From contig JAZRZO010000089.1 of assembly GCA_045601405.1 (NCBI GenBank), positions 1 to 21,212 of the forward strand: 21,212 nt of DNA, given 5' to 3'. A model generated the notes under the pieces. It saw only the letters and a list, made by a program, of their open reading frames with translations. It had not been told where the DNA came from and ran no database searches. Source of the DNA: RGIG5612 sp045601405. GTDB taxonomy: Bacteria > Bacillota > Clostridia > Lachnospirales > Lachnospiraceae. Shown piece by piece: positions 7,064-15,235 of the stretch. The translations under genes and the position numbers were made by a program. Each line of letters starts with the position of its first letter. Positions within the stretch are counted from its first letter, which is position 1.

Positions 7064-7837
7064 TTAAAGAGGATTGATATTTGTTATCTCTTCAACATCG
7101 CTGCTTGGCGGTTCTTCCTCCTGAGCAAGAAATTGCTCTAATTCCGCCTCAGCCGAGGATGCGAAAATGCTCTTCTTTGGGCTGTGCTGTCCATATACAG
7201 GCTCCTGAAATTCCGGTTCAGTGGCAATGTCGGAATAGGGATCATAGAATGTCTCTTCATCGCTGATGGCATTGGCTGCAACTTCAACCGGTTCTGCCGT
7301 CGGCGAAGAGTGAAGCGCCTTCCTGTTCTGTGTCGTAATGTCAAGATTAGCCTCAAGGGAGCGGATAAGGCTGTCATATTTAACGGTCATTCCCTCGATC
7401 GAGCCTGAGAGGATCTCCTGTATGCTTGCAAGAGAGTCATCAGTATATTTCATTGCGGCCTTTCTTACTTCGTTTGCCTCCAGGGTTGCTCTGTCAAGGA
7501 TATCCCCTGCCTTCTGAGTGGCATCTTCAATAACATTATTTGCTTCTTTGAATGCCTGCTGCATTATCTCATGTTCTGAAACCAGTGTTGATGTCATCTC
7601 GTTGGCCTTGCGCACCATTTCATCAGACTTATCCTGGGCATCCTTAAGAATGGCATCCCTGTTCGCGATGATCCGCTGATACTTTTTGATCTCATCCGGG
7701 ATGCAGTGCTTAAGCTCAGCTATAAGCTCCTCAAGCTCATCCCTGTTTACTATAATCTTTGTGTTGGACAGGGTCTGATACTTGCACTCGTCAATGAATT
7801 CTTCGATCTCTTCGATGATTTGTTCAATTTTGCTCAT
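7064..7837 (-). CDS. DivIVA-like coiled-coil protein
   Basis: The 257-residue protein is dominated by predicted coiled coil: long Glu/Lys/Ala/Ile-rich stretches with heptad character from about 1 to 60 and 75 to 165, for example IIANRDAILKDAQDKSDEMV and ANEVRKAAMKYTDDS. No membrane segment or signal peptide is visible. The last 80 residues are acidic, Pro/Ser-rich and probably disordered. Related Lachnospiraceae proteins are often labelled ATPase or V-type ATPase subunit H, but no nucleotide-binding motif is present, so that name is misleading. DivIVA/SepIVA-like scaffolding is an inference. Its ATG starts one base after the coaD stop, with GGAGAA upstream inside coaD, so translation is probably coupled. 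Confidence 0.6.
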   Translation of the reverse strand: MSKIEQIIEEIEEFIDECKYQTLSNTKIIVNRDELEELIAELKHCIPDEIKKYQRIIANRDAILKDAQDKSDEMVRKANEMTSTLVSEHEIMQQAFKEANNVIEDATQKAGDILDRATLEANEVRKAAMKYTDDSLASIQEILSGSIEGMTVKYDSLIRSLEANLDITTQNRKALHSSPTAEPVEVAANAISDEETFYDPYSDIATEPEFQEPVYGQHSPKKSIFASSAEAELEQFLAQEEEPPSSDVEEITNINPL

Positions 7838-7838
7838 T

Positions 7839-8348
7839 TTACTTTTCTCCGGAATCTGTTTTATTTCTATCTGAGTATTTCTTTTCTACTTTTCTCATTA
7901 CTTTTTTCGGCACAAACTTGGATATATCGCCTCCAAAAGCCGCCACTTCCTTTACACCGCTTGAGCTGAGGTAGGCAAATTTAAGAGAAGTCGCAAGAAA
8001 TATCGTATCTATCTCGGGATCAATGATCCGGTTTGTCTGAGCCATCTGGAGCTCGTAATCAAAATCCGTTACAGCCCTGAGCCCTCTGACGATAAAATTC
8101 GCCTTTTGTTTTTTCGCAAAATCTATAAGAAGCCCGTCAAAGGCCATAACCTTTACATTATTCAGGTCCGAAAGAGCGTCCCTGATCATATCCACTCTTT
8201 CCTGTGGCGTGAACAAAGGCACCTTTGAATTATTGATCAAAACCCCGACTATCAGTTCATCCACCATCTTGGCAGCGCGCCTGATTATATCTATATGCCC
8301 GTATGTTACCGGGTCAAATGTACCCGGATATATGGCTCTTTTTTTCAT
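7839..8348 (-). CDS. coaD: Phosphopantetheine adenylyltransferase
   Basis: CoaD joins 4'-phosphopantetheine and ATP to give dephospho-CoA, the penultimate step of CoA synthesis, which feeds the acetyl-CoA metabolism encoded elsewhere in the window. The length is 169 residues, normal for the family. The nucleotidyltransferase signature GTFDPVTYGH is at residues 9-18. The conserved ISSTxxR-like segment appears as YLSSSGVKEVAAFGGDISKFVP near the C-terminus. It starts three bases after the rsmD stop. The rsmD-coaD pairing is common in Firmicutes and supports both calls. Confidence 0.95.
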   Translation of the reverse strand: MKKRAIYPGTFDPVTYGHIDIIRRAAKMVDELIVGVLINNSKVPLFTPQERVDMIRDALSDLNNVKVMAFDGLLIDFAKKQKANFIVRGLRAVTDFDYELQMAQTNRIIDPEIDTIFLATSLKFAYLSSSGVKEVAAFGGDISKFVPKKVMRKVEKKYSDRNKTDSGEK

Positions 8349-8351
8349 CAG

Positions 8352-8909
8352 CTAATCCCCAAGCTTTAAAAAGAAATGTTTATTTGTTTTATATACCTTT
8401 TCCCTGATCAGCGAAAAGCCTGTTTCCGCTATAAACTCCGGTTTAGTATCCCTGCCGGCTTCTATAATTATAAGAGAATCATCATCTATTATCCCTGATA
8501 CTTTCAGTTCACTTAAAACCCTCTCTTCTATGCCCAAGCTATAGGGCGGATCCATGTAGACAATATCTATCCTTTGTTTTTCTGCCGAAAGCATGCTGAT
8601 GGCTCTGATGGCATCGACAGGCATTACTCTCGCGTTTCCGGCCAGTCTGGTGAATTCAAGATTTCCCCTTATACACTTAAGCGCTTTAGGGTCTTTTTCC
8701 ACAAAAAAAGAAATCAAAGCCCCTCTGCTCAATGCCTCGATCCCTATTCCGCCTGACCCGCTGAACAGATCCAGAAAACGACAGCCTGGTATATCCGGGC
8801 CGATGATATTGAAGAGGGTCTCTTTAATCCTATCCGTTGTCGGTCTTGTATCTAAGCCAGGAGCTGACTTTAGATTCAGTCTCCTGGCTTCGCCCGCAAT
8901 AACTCTCAA
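8352..8909 (-). CDS. rsmD: 16S rRNA (guanine(966)-N(2))-methyltransferase
   Basis: RsmD methylates G966 of 16S rRNA using S-adenosylmethionine. The protein is 185 residues, typical length, and begins MRVIAGEARR like most RsmD proteins. The SAM-binding motif DLFSGSGGIG starts at residue 47 and the N-methyltransferase catalytic motif DPPY is at 120-123. The initiation codon is TTG at 8907-8909, only eight bases beyond the rpsA stop. No ribosome binding site is visible in the AT-rich gap, so expression may depend on ribosomes finishing rpsA. Confidence 0.94.
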   Translation of the reverse strand: MRVIAGEARRLNLKSAPGLDTRPTTDRIKETLFNIIGPDIPGCRFLDLFSGSGGIGIEALSRGALISFFVEKDPKALKCIRGNLEFTRLAGNARVMPVDAIRAISMLSAEKQRIDIVYMDPPYSLGIEERVLSELKVSGIIDDDSLIIIEAGRDTKPEFIAETGFSLIREKVYKTNKHFFLKLGD

Positions 8910-8917
8910 TATATTAT

Positions 8918-10210
8918 TTATTCAGCAGTCTCTTCCGCTGCCTGTTCCGCTGCTTCAACAACTTCTTCCGCAGTTTCTTCTGCTGCTGCCTCTGCTGCCT
9001 CAACTGCTTCTTCCGCAGTTTCTTCTGCTGCTGCCTCTGCTGTCTCAACTGCTTCTTCCGCAGTTTCTTTTGCTGCTGCCTCTGCTGCCTCAACTGCTTC
9101 TTCCGCAGTTTCTTCTGCTGCTGCCTCCTCTTCCGGTATTTCATCCGGAACCAGGTCATCTTCAAAATCTCTTCTGCTGAGGCTTATTTTTTTCGCGTCT
9201 TCCTTAAAATCAACGATTTTCGCGTCTATAACCTGGCCAACCGTTAAAACGTCTGAAGGCTTCTTTACATGCTTCTTTGAAATCTGTGAAACATGAAGCA
9301 GCGCATCTATTCCCGGTTCAAGCTCTATGAACGCACCGAAATCAGCCATTCTCGCAACCTTTCCCGTTACGACAGTTCCGGGCTGGTATTTGTCTTTTGC
9401 GAGAACCCACGGGTTCTGATCCGGGAACTTGCTGCTCAGAGCAATCTTTCCGTCCTCAATGTTCTTGATGAACACGCGGATACGGTCACCGATGTTCACG
9501 ATCGACTTAGGCGTATCAACACGTCCCCAGCTCATCTCTGAAATGTGAAGAAGACCATCTATGCCGCCAAGGTCGATGAACGCTCCGAATGCCGTAACTG
9601 ATTTAACATCACCTTCGACGATGTCGTTTACCTGAAGCGTCTCAAGCAGTTCCTTGGCTCTTTCCATCTTTTCCTCGAGGATGAGTTTCTTTCTGTTACC
9701 GATTATCCTTCTCTTTGCAAGGTTGAACTCGGTAACTATCACCTGGATATCCTGATCGACATATTTGCTCAGATCCTTTTCGTAGATATCTGATACCAGA
9801 CTTGCGGGAACAAATATCTTTGCTCCTTCATATCCTGTGATAAGGCCGCCGCTGGTTACCTTTTCGACTGTAACCGTAAGCACCTCTTTGTTTTCATATG
9901 CTTCCTCAACACGCTTGTTCGCCTTTTCCTCGCTGATACGTTTGAAGGAAAGCGCAACCTGACCGTCGCCGTCATTGACCTTTAATATTTTTGCTTCCAT
10001 CGGGTCTCCGACCGAAACAACTGTTGTAAGGTCCAGGGATGGGTCATTTGAATATTCGTCTCGGGTGATTATCCCGTCTGACTTGTAGCCTATGTTGAGA
10101 ACTATCTCGTCAGGCTTTACCGATATGACAGTGCCATCCACAATCTCCCCCGCACGTATTGTTTTGATCGATTCGTCGATCATCTGTTCAAAGCTTTTTT
10201 CCTCTGACAT
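8918..10210 (-). CDS. rpsA: Ribosomal protein S1-like protein with four S1 domains and a repetitive Ala/Glu tail
   Basis: The protein has 430 residues. Four S1 RNA-binding domains occupy roughly 17-85, 103-165, 186-255 and 272-345; the third and fourth are most typical (GAFIDLGGIDGLLHISEMSW and GAFIELEPGIDALLHVSQIS). Clostridial S1 proteins have four domains against six in E. coli and help bind mRNA or act as a general RNA-binding factor. The last 64 residues (367-430) are four 15-residue Ala/Glu repeats plus a partial one, probably a long acidic helix. ATG is at 10208-10210 with CAGGAGG nine bases upstream, inside ispH. The start overlaps the ispH end by 23 bases in another frame. Many related clostridia carry ispH and S1 as a single fused gene. 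Confidence 0.9.
   Translation of the reverse strand: MSEEKSFEQMIDESIKTIRAGEIVDGTVISVKPDEIVLNIGYKSDGIITRDEYSNDPSLDLTTVVSVGDPMEAKILKVNDGDGQVALSFKRISEEKANKRVEEAYENKEVLTVTVEKVTSGGLITGYEGAKIFVPASLVSDIYEKDLSKYVDQDIQVIVTEFNLAKRRIIGNRKKLILEEKMERAKELLETLQVNDIVEGDVKSVTAFGAFIDLGGIDGLLHISEMSWGRVDTPKSIVNIGDRIRVFIKNIEDGKIALSSKFPDQNPWVLAKDKYQPGTVVTGKVARMADFGAFIELEPGIDALLHVSQISKKHVKKPSDVLTVGQVIDAKIVDFKEDAKKISLSRRDFEDDLVPDEIPEEEAAAEETAEEAVEAAEAAAKETAEEAVETAEAAAEETAEEAVEAAEAAAEETAEEVVEAAEQAAEETAE
8921..9112 (-). repeat. 45-bp tandem repeat in the 3' end of rpsA
   Basis: Four near-identical 45-bp units plus a partial fifth start at 9112, 9067, 9022, 8977 and 8932 on the minus strand. Each encodes 15 residues of the type ETAEEAVEAAEAAAK. 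The high nucleotide identity between units suggests recent expansion by slippage or recombination. The last unit has diverged most (EEVVEAAEQAAE). Confidence 0.9.
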
Positions 10211-11066
10211 TAAGAAAAACCTCCTGAATAATATTATTCGGGGTCGATGCCCCTGCAGTAATACCTACGCTAATACCGGACTGCAGATGAGTGTTTGATA
10301 AATCACTGACTGTTTGTATATAGTAAGTATCTTTACAATACTGTCTGCAGATCTCGTACAGCTTCTGTGTATTCGAACTCATTTTGTCACCGATAACAAG
10401 CATCGTATCAACTTGCTCCGAAACAGACTCAGCTTCCTTTTGCCGAGCCTGTGTGGCATTGCAAACAGTATTTATATTGTTCATATAATACCCTTTTTTT
10501 GCTATTATTTCAACTATATATTGAAACTTGGACAGGTTAAAGGTGGTCTGAGCCACTACGCAGAGCCGTGTTTTTGGCGGCACATCAAAGGCATAGGCCT
10601 CTTCGACTGTTTTTATCACACAGACATCTCCGTTTACCCAACCCGTTATACCTTTTACCTCGGGATGGTCCTTATCGCCTATGATCACTATATAGTTTCC
10701 CTTTTCGCTTTCCCTGCTTACTATTTTGTGTATTTTTTTAACAAAAGGACAGGTCGCATCCGCTATCTCCACACCGGCTTTTTTCGCTTCCCCGTAAATC
10801 TCTTCCGGCGCCCCGTGCGAGCGGATGACAAGGACGGAGCCCGATATGCTCCTGATATCGTCCTTTTCATATATCACTCCAACACCCTTTTCCTCCAGCT
10901 CCTTAACGACCTCCGCGTTATGGATAATAGGTCCGTAGGTGTATATTTTTTTATTGCCGGCCTTTTCATCTATCTGTCTGTTTACAAGCTCTATTGCTCT
11001 TTCAACGCCAAAACAAAAGCCTGCGGTCTCTGCCAGTATCACCTTTCTTTCGTATTCTTCTTTCAT
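10188..11066 (-). CDS. ispH: 4-hydroxy-3-methylbut-2-enyl diphosphate reductase
   Basis: IspH carries out the last step of the MEP isoprenoid pathway, reducing HMBPP to IPP and DMAPP with a [4Fe-4S] cluster. It is 292 residues. The three cluster cysteines are Cys18 (ETAGFCFGV), Cys106 (ATCPFVKKIH) and Cys202 (TVCNATQARQ). The substrate-binding histidines appear in PIIHN (about 49) and SHGAP (about 84), and GITAGASTPNNII closes the domain. ATG at 11064-11066 overlaps the cmk stop as ATGA, with CAGGAGG upstream, so it is translationally coupled to cmk. Its 3' end contains the rpsA ribosome binding site and an A6 run (10195-10200 on the plus strand), after which rpsA continues in another frame. 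Confidence 0.95.
   Translation of the reverse strand: MKEEYERKVILAETAGFCFGVERAIELVNRQIDEKAGNKKIYTYGPIIHNAEVVKELEEKGVGVIYEKDDIRSISGSVLVIRSHGAPEEIYGEAKKAGVEIADATCPFVKKIHKIVSRESEKGNYIVIIGDKDHPEVKGITGWVNGDVCVIKTVEEAYAFDVPPKTRLCVVAQTTFNLSKFQYIVEIIAKKGYYMNNINTVCNATQARQKEAESVSEQVDTMLVIGDKMSSNTQKLYEICRQYCKDTYYIQTVSDLSNTHLQSGISVGITAGASTPNNIIQEVFLNVRGKKL
10220..10226 (-). promoter_or_regulatory. rpsA ribosome binding site embedded in ispH
   Basis: CAGGAGG on the minus strand lies nine bases before the rpsA ATG and within the last codons of ispH. It supports independent or coupled initiation of rpsA, not expression solely as a fusion. Confidence 0.8.
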
Positions 11067-11728
11067 TTCTTTTCCTCCTGTAAGGAAAAAACCTTTTCCG
11101 CCACTTCTTCTATCGTCATATGAGATGTGTCTATTTCCACCGCGTCGTCCGCTTTAACAAGCGGGGAATGCTCTCTGGTCATGTCGCTCGCATCTCTTTT
11201 TGCTATGTCTTTTTTTACTTTTTCAATGTCGCATTTCATTCCCTTTTCAATATATTCCTTGTGTCTGCGCTCCGCCCTTACATCTACGGAGGCTGTAAGA
11301 TATATCTTTAGGTCTGCGTCCGGAAGCACCTTCGTACCTATATCCCGTCCATCCATCACGACATCATATTCCCCGGCTATCTTCTGCTGCAGACTTACAA
11401 GCCTTTCCCTCACAGCAATATATTTTGAGATGGATGACGCGGCAGTGCTTATCTCCTCTGTGCGTATTTTTTCCGAGACATTTTCACCTTCCAGCATCAT
11501 GATCTGGTGTCCGCCTTCATATCGAACCTCTATTTCCGCATTCTCGCAGAGCCGCACCACCTCATTTTCACATGCCGGGGCAATGCCGTTTTTTTTGCAG
11601 TGGTAAGCAAGGGTCCTGTACATAGCTCCTGTATCCACATACTGAAAGCCTGTTTTCCTTGCCACCTCTTTCGCTATCGTGCTCTTTCCCGCCCCTGCCG
11701 GTCCGTCTATTGCTATCTGTCTCATCAT
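11063..11728 (-). CDS. cmk: Cytidylate kinase
   Basis: Cmk phosphorylates CMP and dCMP to the diphosphates. The protein is 221 residues, normal length. The P-loop GPAGAGKST is at residues 9-17, followed by YVDTGAMYRTLAYH, the family's NMP-binding segment. DGRDIGTKVLPDADLKIYLTA and the basic RRHKEY region belong to the LID and catalytic parts. The start overlaps the flavoprotein stop as ATGA. There are two adjacent ATG codons; the second (11723-11725) is slightly better spaced from the GGAG. Cmk next to an HI0933-type flavoprotein and ispH-rpsA is a common clostridial gene order. Confidence 0.95.
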   Translation of the reverse strand: MMRQIAIDGPAGAGKSTIAKEVARKTGFQYVDTGAMYRTLAYHCKKNGIAPACENEVVRLCENAEIEVRYEGGHQIMMLEGENVSEKIRTEEISTAASSISKYIAVRERLVSLQQKIAGEYDVVMDGRDIGTKVLPDADLKIYLTASVDVRAERRHKEYIEKGMKCDIEKVKKDIAKRDASDMTREHSPLVKADDAVEIDTSHMTIEEVAEKVFSLQEEKK

Positions 11729-12924
11729 TCTCCTTTCGCCGCGGCCCTTCCTGCCGCCATACCTGTCGAAAATGCTATCTGAAGGTTAAAGCCTCCCGTA
11801 AAAGCGTCCGCGTCTATTACCTCTCCCGCAAAATAGATCCTTTCATCAATCTTTGACCTCATCGTTTTGGAGTTTATCTCTTTAAGCTCCACACCTCCCG
11901 ATGTAATGACCGCGGCGTTAAAGCCTGCCGTTCCCACAGGGGTGAACGAAACGTCTTTCAGGAGTCCCACAAGTCTTTTCCTTTCCTCTTTTCTTATATC
12001 ATTAACTTTTTTATCAGGATCTATCCCGCTTCTTTTAACTATATACGGTATCATTTTTGACGGCAGGAGCTTTACAAGAGAATTTTTAAAGTACTTGTTC
12101 TGCATATCGGAAAAATCCCTCAGAACCCGTGTATCAAGCTGTTTTTCATCCAGCGCCGGTTTCAGGTCGATATGAAGGCTGTAGCCTGATGCGTCAGCAT
12201 CGATATCTCTTGACACTATCGATGACGCGGTAAGAATCAACGGTCCGCTTACGCCATCTGCCGTGAACAGCATTTCTCCAAAGCCTTCGTACAGTCTTTT
12301 TTTATCTTTTTCAAGAACTGCCTTAACATTTCTGAGTGAAAGTCCTTCCAGCTCCGAAATATCCTCCTCGCTGCAGACCAGCGGAACGAGTGATGGCGCC
12401 GGCTTGTTTACACTGTGCCCGGCTGATCCCGCAAATATATAGCCGTCGCCTGTCGAGCCTGTGCTCTGATAGCTTAAGCCGCCGGTGGCAATGATCACAG
12501 CGTCCGCGTCTATGTCCGACAGTTTTTTTATCTCGCTGTTAAGTATGAGCTTAACCCCTGTTTTTTCAAGCCTTTTTACAAGAGCCCTTATTATATCCGA
12601 TGACTTATCAGAAGCCGGGAAAACTCTTCCGCCTCTTTCCTCTTTAAGAGGAATCCCTTCTTCTTCAAAAAAAATGCGGGTATCCTCATTTGTGAATGAA
12701 TATACCGCACTGTATAAAAATTTGCGCCCCCTCACGATATTGTCGAAAAAAGCGGGGAGCCCACATGCATTTGTAAGGTTACATCTGCCCTTCCCCGTTA
12801 TATAAAGCTTTTTTCCGCATTTTTCATTCTTTTCATACAGGGTTACCTCAGCACCTTCCTCTGCCGCCGCTATTGCTGCCATCATACCTGAAGGTCCGGC
12901 ACCTATCACTGCTACTTTTCTCAT
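11725..12924 (-). CDS. HI0933/YhiN-type FAD-dependent oxidoreductase
   Basis: The 399-residue flavoprotein belongs to the HI0933 (YhiN) family, sometimes named aminoacetone oxidase family; the physiological substrate is not established. The FAD dinucleotide motif GAGPSG is at residues 8-13, followed by the acidic end of strand 2 (TLYEKNEKCGKKL) and the family hallmark GRCNLTN at 46-52. A second nucleotide motif IIATGG occurs mid-protein, and GGFNLQIAFSTGMAAGRAA closes the FAD domain at the C-terminus. ATG is preceded by AGGGA. It starts six bases after scpB and overlaps cmk by four bases. Confidence 0.9.
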   Translation of the reverse strand: MRKVAVIGAGPSGMMAAIAAAEEGAEVTLYEKNEKCGKKLYITGKGRCNLTNACGLPAFFDNIVRGRKFLYSAVYSFTNEDTRIFFEEEGIPLKEERGGRVFPASDKSSDIIRALVKRLEKTGVKLILNSEIKKLSDIDADAVIIATGGLSYQSTGSTGDGYIFAGSAGHSVNKPAPSLVPLVCSEEDISELEGLSLRNVKAVLEKDKKRLYEGFGEMLFTADGVSGPLILTASSIVSRDIDADASGYSLHIDLKPALDEKQLDTRVLRDFSDMQNKYFKNSLVKLLPSKMIPYIVKRSGIDPDKKVNDIRKEERKRLVGLLKDVSFTPVGTAGFNAAVITSGGVELKEINSKTMRSKIDERIYFAGEVIDADAFTGGFNLQIAFSTGMAAGRAAAKGE

Positions 12925-12930
12925 CGTTCC

Positions 12931-13629
12931 CTATACGCCGACATCTATGATATCTTCATCCTCCGGCCCGCTGCCGGTAAACTCTTCGTATTCATCATTC
13001 CCGTCACTCATCTCCAGAGCGATCTGACCCTCAACGTCTTCGTTTTCATCATGAACCTCTTCTCTGATATAGCCCAGCTCTTCTTCCGCTTCAAGCTTAA
13101 AAGTTTCCTTCTGATCTGCTTCTATATCAGGAAGATCGTCCTTACTGGAGAGGCCGAATCTCCTCAGAAACTCATCTGTCGTTCCGAGGATTATCGGTCT
13201 GCCCGGAGTGGCAAGCCTTCCTTTTTCCTCTACCAGCCCCACATCTATCAGCCTGTTGATAGCGTGGTCTGACTGGACGCCTCTGATCTTTTCTATCTCG
13301 ATCTTCGTTATCGGCTGCTTGTATGCGATTATCGACAGGGTCTCAAGCTGGATATCTGTCAACCTGTAGGATCTGGGGATTGAGACTATCTTTATGAGAT
13401 ATTCATACGCATCCTCCTTGGTACACAGCTGATACGCGCCGTCTATCTCTATGAGTTTGAGCCCTCTGTCCTCATTTTCATATCCAGCCTGCATTTCCTC
13501 AAGACAGACCTTTACGGTTTTTTTATCACTGTCCAGAGCTGTACAGAGCCTATCTATGCCAACCTCTTCTCCCATAGAGAAAAGTATAGCTTCAATTATA
13601 GCTTTCATCTTCATATTCGTTATTTCCAA
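12931..13629 (-). CDS. scpB: Segregation and condensation protein B
   Basis: ScpB is the kleisin-associated winged-helix subunit of the SMC-ScpA-ScpB condensin that compacts and separates chromosomes. The protein is 232 residues. The N-terminal winged helix (KAIIEAILFSMGEEVGID) and the second one, with the family signature SIIAYKQPITKIEIEKIRGV, are clear, as is the ATPGRPIILGTTDEFLRRFGL segment. About 70 acidic residues are added at the C-terminus, longer than in B. subtilis. The start is TTG at 13627-13629, supported by AGGAG seven bases upstream; an ATG five codons inside is too far from it. The reading frame overlaps the scpA end by 38 bases, so translation is coupled. Confidence 0.94.
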   Translation of the reverse strand: MEITNMKMKAIIEAILFSMGEEVGIDRLCTALDSDKKTVKVCLEEMQAGYENEDRGLKLIEIDGAYQLCTKEDAYEYLIKIVSIPRSYRLTDIQLETLSIIAYKQPITKIEIEKIRGVQSDHAINRLIDVGLVEEKGRLATPGRPIILGTTDEFLRRFGLSSKDDLPDIEADQKETFKLEAEEELGYIREEVHDENEDVEGQIALEMSDGNDEYEEFTGSGPEDEDIIDVGV

Positions 13630-14386
13630 ATTCGCTCTCCTTGCAATCTCCTGCCGTAAATATTATGTCAGAGTCATTTCCATCCTGACTTGCTGTTATC
13701 TCGCCTGTCTTCATAAGCTCAAGCACAGCAAGAAACGTGGCTATAACATTGAGTCTTGTTTTCTGTTTTTCTATCATCTGCCTGAAGCTGAAGCTTTTAT
13801 CCGATGTGATGTACCCGCGTATCTCTTTTATCTTGTCCGGGATGCTTATGGGCTCTCTGTGTATCCTTCCGTATCTTAACGCTTCGGCATTGACCTTCTC
13901 GTTGCTCCTTTGTATAACATCATCAAATATTGCTTTAAGCTTTGATATCGTAACATCGCCTATAAACTTGTCAAGGTCTATCGGAACCTCATACTCCTTC
14001 ACCTCATCCGGAATCGACTGCTCCTTATACAGCATTCTGGATGCGGTAATAGCCTTGTCCTTGAGCTCCAGTGACATATATTTATACATCTTATACTCAA
14101 GAAGTTGTTCAACCAGCTCCAGACGCGGGTCTTCCTCTGATTCGTTCGGTTCTTCTATCTTCGGCAGAAGCATCCTGGCCTTGATATCGAGCAGCGTGGC
14201 CGCCATTACCAGAAATTCGCTTGTGACCTCGGCATCATGCTTTTCCATCTCGCTGAGGTGCTCAAGATACTGGTCTGTTATCAGCGAGATAGGGATGTCG
14301 TATATATCCACCTTGTTTTTCTCTATCAGATGAAGAAGCAGGTCCAGAGGGCCTTCGAATGTTTGCAGTTTAAATGATACGTCCAT
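13592..14386 (-). CDS. scpA: Segregation and condensation protein A
   Basis: ScpA is the kleisin that bridges the SMC heads in bacterial condensin and binds ScpB, its neighbour. The protein is 264 residues. It begins with the conserved FKLQTFEGPLDLLLHLIEKNKVDIYDIPI block that contacts SMC, continues with LVMAATLLDIKARMLLP, and ends with a winged helix containing VIATFLAVLELMKTGEI. ATG at 14384-14386 lies inside the last codons of the metallophosphoesterase gene (17-base overlap). No strong ribosome binding site is visible, suggesting coupling. smc itself is not in the window. Confidence 0.95.
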   Translation of the reverse strand: MDVSFKLQTFEGPLDLLLHLIEKNKVDIYDIPISLITDQYLEHLSEMEKHDAEVTSEFLVMAATLLDIKARMLLPKIEEPNESEEDPRLELVEQLLEYKMYKYMSLELKDKAITASRMLYKEQSIPDEVKEYEVPIDLDKFIGDVTISKLKAIFDDVIQRSNEKVNAEALRYGRIHREPISIPDKIKEIRGYITSDKSFSFRQMIEKQKTRLNVIATFLAVLELMKTGEITASQDGNDSDIIFTAGDCKESEFGNNEYEDESYN

Positions 14387-15224
14387 GAATATTGATTATA
14401 ACAACCTCCGGTTTATTTCCTATCCTTATATTTATCTTATGTGATCCGCATCCGGCGGAAACTATCATGCTCGTCTCTTTCTTTTTATACAGACCTTTGC
14501 TGTATTTCGGAAACGGAACGAACTGAGGGGATATCACCCCTATTCTTTTTCCTATTCTAATAGCAGCACCGTGGTAATGTCCAGCAAGAAAAAGATCCGC
14601 TCCGGATACCGCGTAAGTATCAAAAAAACGCGGGGTATGCACAAGTACTATATTATAGCGGGTCCCGTTAAGCTCCGGCATGTCCTTTGACATATCATCC
14701 GGCGTATAATATCTGCCGTTTATCTTTTTATAAAATGAGAAATCTATATCCAGACCCGTAACGGTTATGTTTCCGCTCAAATCGACCTTCTCATTTTCAA
14801 GATAGCATATCTGAGCCTCTTTGAGCTTAAGGATAAGCGCCGCAAATTCTTCAGACTGTCTTTTCAAGGCCTTTTCATGATTTCCGGGGGAATAAAATAC
14901 CGGAGCTATGCCCCGGAGCGCCTTGAGAGTTTTTACAAAGCTGTCAAGATCAGGGGTCTGTGATGATGTGATAATGTCTCCCGCCAGGAAGATATAGTCA
15001 GGAGCCTCCTCCCTTATCATCTGCAGCAGGTCGGCGTTTTCCTCTCCATAGCAGCGTCCGTGCAGGTCCGAAAGCATGACTATTCTTGTGTTTTCAGCAT
15101 CTGCCTTTTCGCTTGATATATCGTAAAATGATTTTTCGGGATGCCTGAGCTCATAGTTATTTCTCAGGATCAGTGCCGCGATGAGTGCAGCAGCTGCGCA
15201 TATCCCTATAATAGCAACGATCAT
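14370..15224 (-). CDS. Membrane-anchored metallophosphoesterase, YkuE/YaeI-like
   Basis: The calcineurin-type phosphoesterase has 284 residues, with an N-terminal hydrophobic anchor at about 2-20. Metal-binding motifs are visible in order: SDLHG (52-56), GDI (82-84), GNHE (114-117), the histidine in LVHTP (196) and GHYHG (215-219). Family members anchored this way hydrolyse phosphodiesters or lipid-linked pyrophosphates (UDP-diacylglucosamine in YaeI relatives), but the substrate here is unknown. It lies 11 bases behind the LTA-synthase-like gene, which makes a cell-envelope role plausible by context only. The ATG has no strong ribosome binding site. Confidence 0.8.
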   Translation of the reverse strand: MIVAIIGICAAAALIAALILRNNYELRHPEKSFYDISSEKADAENTRIVMLSDLHGRCYGEENADLLQMIREEAPDYIFLAGDIITSSQTPDLDSFVKTLKALRGIAPVFYSPGNHEKALKRQSEEFAALILKLKEAQICYLENEKVDLSGNITVTGLDIDFSFYKKINGRYYTPDDMSKDMPELNGTRYNIVLVHTPRFFDTYAVSGADLFLAGHYHGAAIRIGKRIGVISPQFVPFPKYSKGLYKKKETSMIVSAGCGSHKINIRIGNKPEVVIINIHGRII

Positions 15225-15235
15225 ATCATTCAGTT

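Noticed and set aside
8921..9112. Tandem repeats as a CRISPR array
   Set aside because: The units are contiguous with no unique spacers and are in frame within rpsA.
8593..9180. Plus-strand frame with Leu/Pro/Gln repeats opposite rpsA and rsmD
   Set aside because: Its repeats are simply the complement of the 45-bp rpsA tandem repeat. There is no ribosome binding site or family match.
10191..10202. A AAA AAG at the end of ispH as a programmed -1 frameshift site into rpsA
   Set aside because: The heptamer is in phase, but rpsA lies in the +1 frame relative to ispH. A -1 slip would reach a stop within about seven codons.
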